This document shows positions 13,226 through 21,310 of a DNA stretch of 64,000 nucleotides, in pieces. The notes under the pieces were generated by a model. That model had not been told where the DNA came from. It saw nothing but the letters and a program-made list of their open reading frames with translations, and ran no database searches. The DNA is taken from contig CAVOWK010000026.1 in the NCBI GenBank assembly GCA_963700045.1, positions 14,663 to 78,662 of the forward strand, written 5' to 3'. Every line of letters begins with the position of its first letter. Position 1 is the first letter of the stretch. The DNA is from RPQJ01 sp963700045. GTDB taxonomy: Bacteria > Pseudomonadota > Gammaproteobacteria > Steroidobacterales > Steroidobacteraceae. The position numbers were made by a program, and so were the translations under genes.

Positions 13226-13301
13226 GGCGTCCGATCCGACATGTCCTGGCGCGCGCGTGTCTGCCTTTCCAAGCGCGACAGGACATGTCGGATCGGACGC
13301 C
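13226..13301 (+). repeat. Conserved-loop hairpin element 3
   Basis: Arms 13226-13256 and 13271-13301 pair over 31 bp with three mismatches, all in the loop-proximal third. They enclose the same 14-nt loop GTGTCTGCCTTTCC (13257-13270). The stem sequence is unrelated to those of elements 1 and 2 apart from ATCCG near its outer part. It ends 42 nt before the 3' end of the convergent MATE gene, and element 2 begins the same 42 nt after lon. Confidence 0.9.
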
Positions 13302-13343
13302 AAGACCCTCACCCGCGTGGCGTCTACGCCGAAGCAGGAGGCA

Positions 13344-14804
13344 CTAGAGCCTGATGCGCTGCCACCGCCCCGATCGCCACCGCAGGTAGAGCGCGACCCC
13401 GAGCAGTACCACGTACACGAGCAGTCCAGTCCACCCACCCGCCGCACCGTAGCCGTACTGCGGCAGGAAGTTGACCCAGCCCTGGCCCGGCGCGAATGAA
13501 AGCGAGTGCGCGAGCGGGACGAAGACACCCCAGGCAAACACGAAGAACAGCGCCGCCGGCACCTTCACGTCACCTGCACCGCGTAAAGAGAACCCGCTGC
13601 CCAGGTTGAGGCCGTCGAAGATCTGGTACCCCGCTGCGATCCACAGCAACACGATGCCGATCTCCACGACGTCCGCCGTCTGCGGATCCGCGGCATTCAT
13701 GAACGTCGGCAGCAGCCACGGGCCCGACAGTGCGACCAGCACGCCAAGCGTGCCCATGAATGCGACGGTCAGCACGATGATTGCGTTGCCGAGCCGGCGC
13801 GCCCAGTCGCGATCGCCCGCGCCGATCGACTGGCCGACCAGCGTCGTCCCGGCGAGCGCGATGCCGATACCCGGCATGTACGACATCGACGTCAGCATCA
13901 TGATGATCTGCGTCGCGGCGCCATCGACGGCGCTCAACCTGACTTGCATCAGCTGGAACAGCGCCATGCCGAACAGGTCGGCGGCGTACATCGCGCCCAT
14001 CGGCAGGCCCAGTCGATACTGCCGCGCGAGGCTGCGCAGATCGGGCCGCCAGGTCAGGTGCGACTTGTACTTCGTGCGCAGCCCCTTACCCAGGAACACC
14101 CGCAGCGCAAGGCCGAGACCGCACACCATGCTGACGTTGGTGGCCCAGGCCGAACCCGCGATTCCACCATCGAACTGAAAGATGAAGAGCCAGTTCAGCG
14201 CCGCATTCACGATCGCGACCAGGCCCGTCGTCATCACCGCGATGCGCGGACGCGAAATGCCGTTGAAGAATCCGAGCACGGCCCACAACGCCACCCCGAG
14301 CGGCGCGCCGAGCATGCGTGGCTGCCAGAAGGCCATGGCCTGCGCGGACACGTCCGGCGCGAGACCGAACGGCGCGAACAGCAACGGGCCCGACCACGCG
14401 AGCAACGCGAAGAAAGGCAGCGTCAGCGCGCTGGCCGTGAGCGCGACCCAGGTGGCGTGGCTCGCGCGCGTGAAGCGACGACCGCCTTCGGCCTGCGCCA
14501 CGAACGTCTGCACCGCGAGCCCGACGCCGCCGACCAGCATCAGGAACAGCAGCACCACCCAGTAGACCGCGGCCATGCCCGCCATCGCAGTCGTCGAGAT
14601 GTGGCCGACGAACCATGTGTCGGTGAGGCTGATCACGGCCTGCAGGCTGCTGTTGAGCATCAGCGGCAGGGCCAGCGTCGCGACGGCGCGATAGTCGATG
14701 ACGGCGCGCCCCGTGGCGGGATCTCGCTTCTGTGCCGGCAATGGATTGCCCGCCGACGGCGAGACGGTGTTCGTCCCTGCCGGCGGCTGGTCGGCTGCGG
14801 TCAT
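13344..14804 (-). CDS. MATE-family multidrug/cation antiporter
   Basis: 486 residues with about twelve hydrophobic segments. The N-terminal bundle begins LALPLMLNSSLQAVISLTDT (about 40) and contains TWFVGHISTTAMAGMA. The second half begins near GLPMGAMYAADLFGMALFQL (about 275) and contains GIALAGTTLVGQSIGAGD (about 330), the repeated signature of MATE exporters that extrude drugs or metabolites using Na+ or H+ gradients. About 30 polar residues precede the first helix, so the start may be later. It is followed upstream by dedA with a 13-nt gap, suggesting co-transcription dedA-MATE. Confidence 0.9.
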   Translation of the reverse strand: MTAADQPPAGTNTVSPSAGNPLPAQKRDPATGRAVIDYRAVATLALPLMLNSSLQAVISLTDTWFVGHISTTAMAGMAAVYWVVLLFLMLVGGVGLAVQTFVAQAEGGRRFTRASHATWVALTASALTLPFFALLAWSGPLLFAPFGLAPDVSAQAMAFWQPRMLGAPLGVALWAVLGFFNGISRPRIAVMTTGLVAIVNAALNWLFIFQFDGGIAGSAWATNVSMVCGLGLALRVFLGKGLRTKYKSHLTWRPDLRSLARQYRLGLPMGAMYAADLFGMALFQLMQVRLSAVDGAATQIIMMLTSMSYMPGIGIALAGTTLVGQSIGAGDRDWARRLGNAIIVLTVAFMGTLGVLVALSGPWLLPTFMNAADPQTADVVEIGIVLLWIAAGYQIFDGLNLGSGFSLRGAGDVKVPAALFFVFAWGVFVPLAHSLSFAPGQGWVNFLPQYGYGAAGGWTGLLVYVVLLGVALYLRWRSGRWQRIRL

Positions 14805-14817
14805 GGGCTGGCGCGCA

Positions 14818-15435
14818 TCACCGGCGCATATGCCGGTGCACGAAAAAATAGTACAGCGAGCCCAGGAACACGAGCAGGCCGCCCACCCACAGGGTGATGC
14901 GGTGCAGGTTGCCCTGCAGCAGCTGCTCGTCCTGTCCGGCAGTGACGCCTACCCAGCAAAGCACCGCGCACCAGATACCCGAGCCGATGATCGTTGCGAG
15001 CGAGTACCAGCCGAAATGCATGCGCACGACGCCCGCGGGAATGCCGATCAGGTGACGGATGACGGGGAGCAGGCGCGAGATGAACACACCGACCATGCCG
15101 TAGTGCGACGACCAGGCTTCGGCCCGCTGGATTTTTTCCGGGGTGATCATCACGTAGCGACCGTACTTCATCAGCAACGGCCGGCCGATCAGGTACGAGG
15201 CCCAGTACATAACGCTCGCGCCCACCCACGAGCCGGCGGTGCCGGCGATGACGATACCGGTCAGCGTGAAGGTTCCCTTCGAGTGGGCGAGGTATGCAGC
15301 GGGGGGAATCACGAACTCGCTCGGCACCGGCAGGATGGAACTCTCCATCGCCATCAGCAGCCCGATGAGCCAGTAACCACCCTGGTCGAGGGCTTCGAGG
15401 TACCACTGGATCAGGGACGCGAGCATCTCGTGCAT
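14818..15435 (-). CDS. DedA-family membrane protein
   Basis: 205 residues with SNARE-associated/DedA features: the re-entrant-type PVPSEFVIPPAAYLA (about 36-50), AGTAGSWVGASVMYWASYLIG (about 65-85), and the signature FISRLLPVIRHLIGIPAGVVRM (about 118-139) that includes the essential Arg residues. DedA proteins act as lipid scramblase/undecaprenyl-phosphate transport factors in the inner membrane; which lipid this copy handles cannot be told. It is divergent from the MscS channel gene with 131 nt between them. The start ATG gives MHEMLASLIQWY; a second ATG lies 9 nt inside. Confidence 0.9.
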   Translation of the reverse strand: MHEMLASLIQWYLEALDQGGYWLIGLLMAMESSILPVPSEFVIPPAAYLAHSKGTFTLTGIVIAGTAGSWVGASVMYWASYLIGRPLLMKYGRYVMITPEKIQRAEAWSSHYGMVGVFISRLLPVIRHLIGIPAGVVRMHFGWYSLATIIGSGIWCAVLCWVGVTAGQDEQLLQGNLHRITLWVGGLLVFLGSLYYFFVHRHMRR

Positions 15436-15566
15436 GATTCGCTTCGACTATTTCAGGGAGTGCGGATGATGGGTCCCGGGACGCGCCGGGCAGACCGGCA
15501 TTTTGCCAGAGCGGGGCCACCCTCATGCGACAGACCCCATAGGACAGCGCTGGCACAGGTGCGACA

Positions 15567-18131
15567 ATGCCGGCAAATCCCGCCTTCCGGAAACCCACCG
15601 TGACGACGATGTCGGATCGCCTGCCGCATTCACGCCTCGCCGTTCGCGCTCTCGGCGCGGTGCTCGCCCTGCTTTTCGCCGTCGCCGGGCCGGCCAGCGC
15701 CCAGGCAGGACTGCTCGCCGGCGCGGGCAAGACCGATGCGCCCGTGGAGGCTGCGCCGAAGTCGACTGCGTCGGAACCGATCGCCGCCGGCGACATCCCG
15801 ATGCGCGCCGATGCGGATGAACGCTTCGCGCAGGACGTCATCCAGCGCGCGAAAGGCAGGGACCCGAGCAAGAAGCTGGGTGCAGAACTCGATGCCCTGA
15901 CTGCCGGGATCGTCAAGCTGGCAAAGACGTTCGAGAACGAGGACCTCAAGCAACTCGCTGCGATCCGACTCGAAAGCCTGGACAACCACTGGAAGTTCTA
16001 CCAGCGCGAGCTTGATGACTGGCGGGCCGCACTCGACAGCACGACGGGTTCCTACACGGAAGACGCGGCGGAACTCGCCAGGCGGCGCGGCGCGTGGGAA
16101 GCGACACGTGACGCGATGCTTGCGGGAGGCGTAACTCCTGCGCTGACCGATCGCGTGAACGTGATCATCGGGCAGTTCACGCTCGCGGAACGAGCGCTGT
16201 CGCGGCCGCTCGACGAACAGCTGAAGCTGCGCCGGCGCGCCAACACCGTGCAGTCCAGCATCGACGCTGGCAGGAAGGGTGTCGACGCGGCGATCGCCTA
16301 CTACGACCGCCGGCTCGGCATGATCGATGCGGCGCCCGCCTGGAAAGCCTGGAACGACACAGGGTTCAGCGCTGCCGAGCTGAAGGGTACGGAAGCCGGC
16401 TTGCGTCTCGAGACAGCGTTTATGGAAGAGTGGGGCGCAGCCAACCAGGCACGCCTGCGCGGCTACAAGTTCGGGGCGCTGGCATTGCTACCGCTCCTGG
16501 CCTGGCTCAGCTGGCGCAGCCGCAAGACAGTGACGACAGAACCCTCGATGCAGGCCGCCGCGAAGGTGCTGCAGCGTCCGATTTCAGCCTGGCTGCTCCT
16601 GGTCCTCATCGGCGTGCCGTTCGTTTTCCCGGACGCGCCGCTGGTACTGCACCAGACGGCGCTGCTGCTGGCGCTCGTGCCGGTGCTGCGCCTGCTGCCG
16701 CAGCGGGTATTCGAGGTGCTCGGTCGCTGGCCGATCGTGGGCACGGTCCTGTACCTGTTGTACCGGCTCAGCATCTTCCTGGTCGGCCAGCCGCTGCACT
16801 ATCGTCTCTACACGCTCGCGCTCGCGTTGATCACTGCCGCGGTGCTCGTCTGGCTGCTGGTGTCGTCGAAGGACCGGCACGAGCGATCCGGCGCACCGGC
16901 ACCTCACGGCATCGTCCGTCTGGTCGCATGGGGCGCGGTGGCAGCCTTGCTCACGGGAATCGTCGCCAATATCGTCGGCAACGTCTCGCTCGCGGAGATG
17001 CTGACGGGCGCGGTACTCGACAGCGCCTACGTGGGCCTCGCCCTGTACGCCGGCGCCAACGTGGTGTCCTCGATCCTCAGCCTGCTGCTGGCACGGCGCG
17101 AGATGACGCGCTTCCGCGTGATTACGCAGCACGCCGGACCGCTGCTGGCAAGCATGAACAAGCTCGTGATGTACGCGGCGCTCGCGGCGTGGATCGTCGT
17201 CACGCTGAACGAGTTCCGCATCGCTCGGCCGATTTTCGGCAGCGCCAAGGTGATCCTGACCCACCCGCTCGAGATCGGCCAGATCTCGGTGACCCTGGGC
17301 AGCATCCTGCTGTTCATCGTCTCGGTCTACGTCGCGTTCTGGGTCGCGCGCACGGTACGCGTCGTCCTGCGCGATGAGGTCCTGCCGAAGATGGAACTGC
17401 CGCGCGGCGTCGGCAACAGCATCTCGTCGCTGAGCTACTACGGCCTGGTGCTGATCGGCCTGATGGTGGCACTCGCCGCCGCCGGCTTCGAAACTTCGCA
17501 GTTCGCGCTCGTCTTTGGCGCGCTCGGCATCGGCATCGGCCTGGGGCTGCAGAACGTGGTCAACAACTTCGTCTCGGGCCTGATCCTGATGTTCGAACGC
17601 CCGATCCAGCCGGGCGACGTCGTCGAGGTATCGGGCACGTCGGGCACGGTGCGCGCGATCGGCATGCGCGCCACGACGCTGACCACGTTCGAGGGCGCCG
17701 ACGTCGTCGTGCCGAACGGCACGCTGCTGTCGGAGAAGCTGATCAACTGGACGCTGAGCGACATGAACCGCCGCATCGACGTCGAAGTGGGGGTGGCCTA
17801 CGGCTCCGACCCGCGCCGCGTGCTGACGCTGCTGCGCGAGGTGGCGCAAGGCACGCCTGGTATCTCGGCTGCCCCGGTACCGGCGATCGTCTTCAAGGGT
17901 TTCGGGCCCAGCTCGCTCGACTTCAGCATCCGGGCCTGGACCGACAATTTTGGCGACTGGGTGACCATTCGCACGGAGATGACGGCGCGCGTGTACGAAG
18001 CGCTGGCCAGGGATGGCATCGAGATCCCGTACCCGCAGCAGGCCATCCACATCCGCAGCGTGTCGCCTGGGATCGGTCAGCAGCTCGCCGGCGCGATGCC
18101 GCCGCAGCCGGACGCTGCGCGGCCGGCGTAG
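15567..18131 (+). CDS. Large MscS-family mechanosensitive channel with periplasmic N-terminal domain
   Basis: 854 residues. A signal peptide (AVLALLFAVAGPASAQ, about 32-47 from this start) is followed by a helical periplasmic domain (about 60-290, resembling the DUF3772 region of MscK/YbiO-like channels). Several transmembrane helices follow, then the MscS core: pore helix FGALGIGIGLGLQNVVNNFVSGLILMFE (about 649-676), beta domain PIQPGDVVEVSGTSGTVRAIGMRATT, and the alpha-beta domain ending EIPYPQQAIHI. It releases osmolytes on hypo-osmotic shock. An internal ATG 42 nt downstream (MSDRL) gives a more compact signal peptide and may be the true start. The stop codon overlaps the next gene. Confidence 0.92.
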   Translation: MPANPAFRKPTVTTMSDRLPHSRLAVRALGAVLALLFAVAGPASAQAGLLAGAGKTDAPVEAAPKSTASEPIAAGDIPMRADADERFAQDVIQRAKGRDPSKKLGAELDALTAGIVKLAKTFENEDLKQLAAIRLESLDNHWKFYQRELDDWRAALDSTTGSYTEDAAELARRRGAWEATRDAMLAGGVTPALTDRVNVIIGQFTLAERALSRPLDEQLKLRRRANTVQSSIDAGRKGVDAAIAYYDRRLGMIDAAPAWKAWNDTGFSAAELKGTEAGLRLETAFMEEWGAANQARLRGYKFGALALLPLLAWLSWRSRKTVTTEPSMQAAAKVLQRPISAWLLLVLIGVPFVFPDAPLVLHQTALLLALVPVLRLLPQRVFEVLGRWPIVGTVLYLLYRLSIFLVGQPLHYRLYTLALALITAAVLVWLLVSSKDRHERSGAPAPHGIVRLVAWGAVAALLTGIVANIVGNVSLAEMLTGAVLDSAYVGLALYAGANVVSSILSLLLARREMTRFRVITQHAGPLLASMNKLVMYAALAAWIVVTLNEFRIARPIFGSAKVILTHPLEIGQISVTLGSILLFIVSVYVAFWVARTVRVVLRDEVLPKMELPRGVGNSISSLSYYGLVLIGLMVALAAAGFETSQFALVFGALGIGIGLGLQNVVNNFVSGLILMFERPIQPGDVVEVSGTSGTVRAIGMRATTLTTFEGADVVVPNGTLLSEKLINWTLSDMNRRIDVEVGVAYGSDPRRVLTLLREVAQGTPGISAAPVPAIVFKGFGPSSLDFSIRAWTDNFGDWVTIRTEMTARVYEALARDGIEIPYPQQAIHIRSVSPGIGQQLAGAMPPQPDAARPA

Positions 18132-18802
18132 TGCTGCTCGAAGCCGGACTGCTGAACGGTGGCACCCGCATCGTCGCAACGGTGCTCGGCGGCCTTGCGC
18201 TTGCGGTTGCGCTCTACAGCGCCCCGTGGAAGGCCTGGCTCGGCGACGGCGAACGGCAGTGGGTCTGGTTCGGGTCGATGGCGCTGCTGGTCGTCGTCTG
18301 GTCGATGAAGGCCGGCTTTACGCCGGGCCTGTCGGTGCGTTTCCTGCTGGTGACGGCGCTCACGCTGATGCACGGCTGGCAGCTCGCGATCGTGGCCGGG
18401 GCGCTGGTGCTCGTGGTGCTCTCGGTGGTGGGCATCGCGGACTGGCACCTCTATGGCGCCAACCTGCTCTGCATGGCCGTCGTGCCGGCGCTGTTCACGG
18501 CCTGGTTCCACGAACAGGTGCACGCGCGCCTGCCGCACAACTACTTCATCTACTTCTTCGTCACGACGTTCCTGGGTTCGGCGCTGGCCTTCAATCTCGC
18601 GGGCCTGCTGCGCATCGGCCTGATCGCAGCGAGCGGGACTCTCGCCGCCACGCACGCGGGCCCCGAGTATTTTGCGATCCTGCCGCTGATGAGCTTCGGC
18701 GAAGCGGTCGTCAACGGCACGATCATCGGCATGGCCGTCGTCTACTGTCCGCGCTGGGTCATGAGTTTCGACGACCGGCTGTACCTGGCAAAAGGACAGT
18801 AA
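18131..18802 (+). CDS. CbiM-like energy-coupling-factor permease (orphan S component)
   Basis: 223 residues with six or seven hydrophobic helices, starting at a GTG that overlaps the TAG of the MscS gene by one base. The C-terminal signature FGEAVVNGTIIGMAVVYCPRWVMSFDD and the HARLPHNYFIYFFVTTFLGSALAFNLAG region match the proteobacterial CbiM-related family. CbiM proteins are the substrate-binding membrane part of cobalt/nickel ECF transporters. Here no ATPase or CbiN/CbiQ partner is in the window, and the CbiM-type N-terminal metal-binding His is not evident (MLLEAGLLNGG), so the substrate is open. The overlap shows co-translation with the mechanosensitive channel. Confidence 0.75.
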   Translation: MLLEAGLLNGGTRIVATVLGGLALAVALYSAPWKAWLGDGERQWVWFGSMALLVVVWSMKAGFTPGLSVRFLLVTALTLMHGWQLAIVAGALVLVVLSVVGIADWHLYGANLLCMAVVPALFTAWFHEQVHARLPHNYFIYFFVTTFLGSALAFNLAGLLRIGLIAASGTLAATHAGPEYFAILPLMSFGEAVVNGTIIGMAVVYCPRWVMSFDDRLYLAKGQ

Positions 18803-18885
18803 CGCGAACATGCGGCGCGGCGCGCTGCCGGGAAAAGGCCGGTGCGTTAGAATAGGGCTTCGGTTCTCCCGCAACTCGTCACACC

Positions 18886-19152
18886 ATGCCCACTTACGAT
18901 TACCACTGCCCTGCCAATGGTCGCGTCGTCGAAGTCAGCCACAAGATGGCCGACAAGGTCTCGACGTGGAGCGAACTCTGCCGCCTGGCCGGGCTGCCGC
19001 TCGATGGCACCTCCGGCAAGGCCAAAGTGGAAAAGTTGATGAGCGCGAGCGGCGTCGTGCACGCCGGATCGCTCGGCAGCGGCTACGAAAGGCCGTGTGA
19101 CACGGGCCCGTGCGGCGGCGGTGGTTGCGGGGGCGGCGGCTGCGAGTTCTGA
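18886..19152 (+). CDS. FmdB-like small protein with Gly/Cys-rich tail
   Basis: 88 residues. The start MPTYDYHCPANG and the pattern VVEVSHKMADKVSTWSELC match the FmdB-type putative zinc-ribbon family, although only one of the usual N-terminal CxxC cysteines is present. The C-terminus CDTGPCGGGGCGGGGCEF has four cysteines separated by glycines and could bind a metal. Function is unknown. A TAGAAT hexamer about 35 nt upstream of the ATG is a candidate -10 box, so it may be transcribed separately from the MscS-CbiM pair, 83 nt upstream. Confidence 0.65.
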   Translation: MPTYDYHCPANGRVVEVSHKMADKVSTWSELCRLAGLPLDGTSGKAKVEKLMSASGVVHAGSLGSGYERPCDTGPCGGGGCGGGGCEF

Positions 19153-19174
19153 CCATCGGCGGCGATCGCGGCCG

Positions 19175-19885
19175 CTAGTCGGTGTCGGCAGGCAGGTCGA
19201 ACACGATCACTTCCGCCGCCTCGCCACCGCCAAGACGCAGCTCGGGTTCGCTGGCCAGCTTCAGCGCGTCCCCGGCCTCGAGCGCCTCGCCATTGGCAAC
19301 GATGCGACCGCGAGCAACGTGGGCATAAATCAGGCGTCCGGGCGCTACTCGCAGCTGGCTTTGCTCCGCTCCGTCGAACAGTCCCGCATACACCTGCGCG
19401 TCCTGGTGAATGTGGACGGATCCCTGCGCCCCGCCGGGCGAGGCAATGAGGCACAGACGGCCACGCTTCTCGGCCTCGACGAAGCGCTTTTCCTCGTACC
19501 CGGCGGGGATGCCGACGACGTTCGGCAGGATCCAGATCTGCAGGAAGTGCACGGGCTGCTGGTGCGACCCGTTGAATTCGCTGTGCTGCACGCCGCTGCC
19601 GGCGCTCATCCGCTGCACGTCGCCGGGGCGGATCGTCGAACTCGTCCCGGTCGAGTCCTTGTGCGCGAGCTCGCCCTCGAGCACGTAGCTGATGATCTCC
19701 ATGTCGCGGTGACCGTGGGTGCCGAAACCCGCGCCCGGCGCGACCCGGTCCTCGTTGATCACGCGCAACGGCCCGAAGTGGACGTGCCGCGGATCGTGAT
19801 AACCCGCGAACGAGAACGAGTGGTAGGACTTGAGCCAGCCGTGGTCGGCAAAGCCCCGCTCCTGGCTGCGGCGAATCTCGGCCAT
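19175..19885 (-). CDS. Pirin-family bicupin protein
   Basis: 236 residues from an ATG preceded by a perfect AGGAGGT, which decides the start; an open extension upstream overlaps rimO and is not coding. The N-terminal cupin carries the pirin metal signature HFGPLRVINEDRVAPGAGFGTHGHRDMEIISYVLEGEL (His at about 56, 58 and His/Glu nearby), followed by QRMSAGSGVQHSEFN. The C-terminal cupin is weaker, as usual. Bacterial pirins of this YhhW type have quercetin 2,3-dioxygenase activity in vitro; the physiological role is uncertain. It is divergent from rimO with only 37 nt between the start codons. Confidence 0.88.
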   Translation of the reverse strand: MAEIRRSQERGFADHGWLKSYHSFSFAGYHDPRHVHFGPLRVINEDRVAPGAGFGTHGHRDMEIISYVLEGELAHKDSTGTSSTIRPGDVQRMSAGSGVQHSEFNGSHQQPVHFLQIWILPNVVGIPAGYEEKRFVEAEKRGRLCLIASPGGAQGSVHIHQDAQVYAGLFDGAEQSQLRVAPGRLIYAHVARGRIVANGEALEAGDALKLASEPELRLGGGEAAEVIVFDLPADTD

Positions 19886-19890
19886 CGGCC

Positions 19891-19897
19891 ACCTCCT
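19891..19897 (-). promoter_or_regulatory. Perfect Shine-Dalgarno AGGAGGT for the pirin gene
   Basis: ACCTCCT on the plus strand reads AGGAGGT on the coding strand, 5 nt before the ATG. It fixes the start inside a longer open frame. Confidence 0.85.
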
Positions 19898-19922
19898 GTT
19901 AAGGGCGGCATATTGCCCTAGA

Positions 19923-21290
19923 ATGCTTCCCCTTCCTCCCCTTCCTCCCCTTCCTCCTCCCCCCTTGTCCTCCCCTCCCCGCATCGGCTTCGTCTCCCTC
20001 GGCTGCCCCAAGGCGCTGGTGGACTCCGAACGCATCCTCACGCGCCTGCGCGCCGAGGGGTATGACGTCGTCGGCACCTACGAAGACGCGAACCTCGTCG
20101 TCGTCAATACGTGCGGTTTCATCGACGACGCCGTGCACGAATCGCTCGACGCGATCGGCGAAGCCCTGGCGCGCAATGGCAAGGTGATCGTGACCGGGTG
20201 TCTCGGCGCGCGTCCGGAGACGATCACCAATCGTCATCCCACCGTGCTGAAGGTGACGGGCGCGCACGCGTACGAGGAAGTCGTGCAGGCCGTGCACGAG
20301 CAGTTGCCGCCGCTGCACGATCCGTTCGTGGATCTCGTGCCGCCACAGGGCATCCGGCTCACGCCGCGGCACTACGCGTATCTCAAGATCTCCGAGGGCT
20401 GCAATCACCGCTGCACGTTCTGCATCATCCCCTCGATGCGTGGCGACCTGGCAAGCCGCCCGATCGGCGACGTAATGCTCGAAGCCGAGCGCCTGGTGAA
20501 GGCGGGCGTGAAGGAACTGCTGGTGATCTCGCAGGACACGAGCGCCTACGGCGCCGACCTCAAGTACGCCACGGGTTTCTGGGGCGGCAAGCCGGTGAAG
20601 GCGAAGTTCGTCGACCTCGCGCGCGCACTTGGATCGCTCGGCGCGTGGGTGCGCATGCACTACGTGTACCCGTACCCGCACGTCGACGACGTGATCCCGT
20701 TGATGGCCGACGGCAAAGTCCTCCCCTACCTCGACATTCCTTTCCAGCACGGCAGCCCGCGCGTACTCAAGCTCATGAAGCGTCCGGCGCACGCCGAGAA
20801 CACGCTCGAACGCATCCACCGGTGGCGCGAAATGTGCCCCGACATCACCCTGCGCAGCACGTTCATCGTCGGCTTCCCTGGCGAGACCGAGGCGGACTTC
20901 GCAATGCTGCTCGACTGGCTGCGTGAAGCTCGGCTCGATCGCGTCGGCTGCTTCAAGTATTCGCCGGTCGAGGGTGCTGCGGCCAACGCACTGCCCGATC
21001 CCGTGCCCGAAGAAGTGAAGGAAGAGCGGCTCGGCCGCTTCATGGAAGTGGCAGCGGCGATCAGCGCGGAAAAGCTGGCCGCAAAGGTCGGCTTGCGGAT
21101 GCGCGTCCTCGTCGATCACGTCGAACCGGGCGAAGGCGCGATTGCGCGCTCGGCGGCCGATGCACCGGAAATCGATGGTGTCGTGCGCATCCACAAGCCT
21201 GGCAAGAAGCTCCAGGTCGGCGACTGGGCCGACGTCCAGATCACCGGCGCCGATGCCTACGACCTGCAAGCCAGGATCGCGCGCTCCTGA
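19923..21290 (+). CDS. rimO: Ribosomal protein S12 methylthiotransferase RimO
   Basis: 455 residues from this ATG (family about 440). The MTTase domain has IGFVSLGCPKALVDSE, NTCGFIDDA and GCLGARPE, which supply the three cysteines of one Fe-S cluster. The radical-SAM motif is GCNHRCTFCIIPSMRG (about 157-172), and a TRAM domain closes the protein. It adds a methylthio group to the conserved Asp of S12. Oddly, the first 19 residues are a Pro/Leu run encoded by a pure pyrimidine tract. The family homology begins at residue 20, so a TTG at about 19965 could be the functional start and the tract could be leader. Confidence 0.93.
   Translation: MLPLPPLPPLPPPPLSSPPRIGFVSLGCPKALVDSERILTRLRAEGYDVVGTYEDANLVVVNTCGFIDDAVHESLDAIGEALARNGKVIVTGCLGARPETITNRHPTVLKVTGAHAYEEVVQAVHEQLPPLHDPFVDLVPPQGIRLTPRHYAYLKISEGCNHRCTFCIIPSMRGDLASRPIGDVMLEAERLVKAGVKELLVISQDTSAYGADLKYATGFWGGKPVKAKFVDLARALGSLGAWVRMHYVYPYPHVDDVIPLMADGKVLPYLDIPFQHGSPRVLKLMKRPAHAENTLERIHRWREMCPDITLRSTFIVGFPGETEADFAMLLDWLREARLDRVGCFKYSPVEGAAANALPDPVPEEVKEERLGRFMEVAAAISAEKLAAKVGLRMRVLVDHVEPGEGAIARSAADAPEIDGVVRIHKPGKKLQVGDWADVQITGADAYDLQARIARS
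19926..19981 (+). repeat. Homopyrimidine (C-run) tract at the start of rimO
   Basis: A stretch almost wholly of C and T, built on the unit CCCCTTCCT. If translated it gives Pro-Leu-Pro-Pro repeats. The complementary strand has five or more runs of four to six G, so it is also a potential G-quadruplex on the rimO template strand. Confidence 0.7.
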
Positions 21291-21310
21291 CATTCCTGGA
21301 ACACACCCGC

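Noticed and set aside
12799..13301. CRISPR array or tRNA in the repeated region
   Set aside because: Only two inverted modules, no regular direct repeats or spacers, and no cloverleaf or T-loop sequence.
19886..20077. Longer N-terminus for the pirin protein
   Set aside because: A perfect AGGAGGT precedes the internal ATG, and the extension is Gly-rich shadow of the rimO pyrimidine tract.
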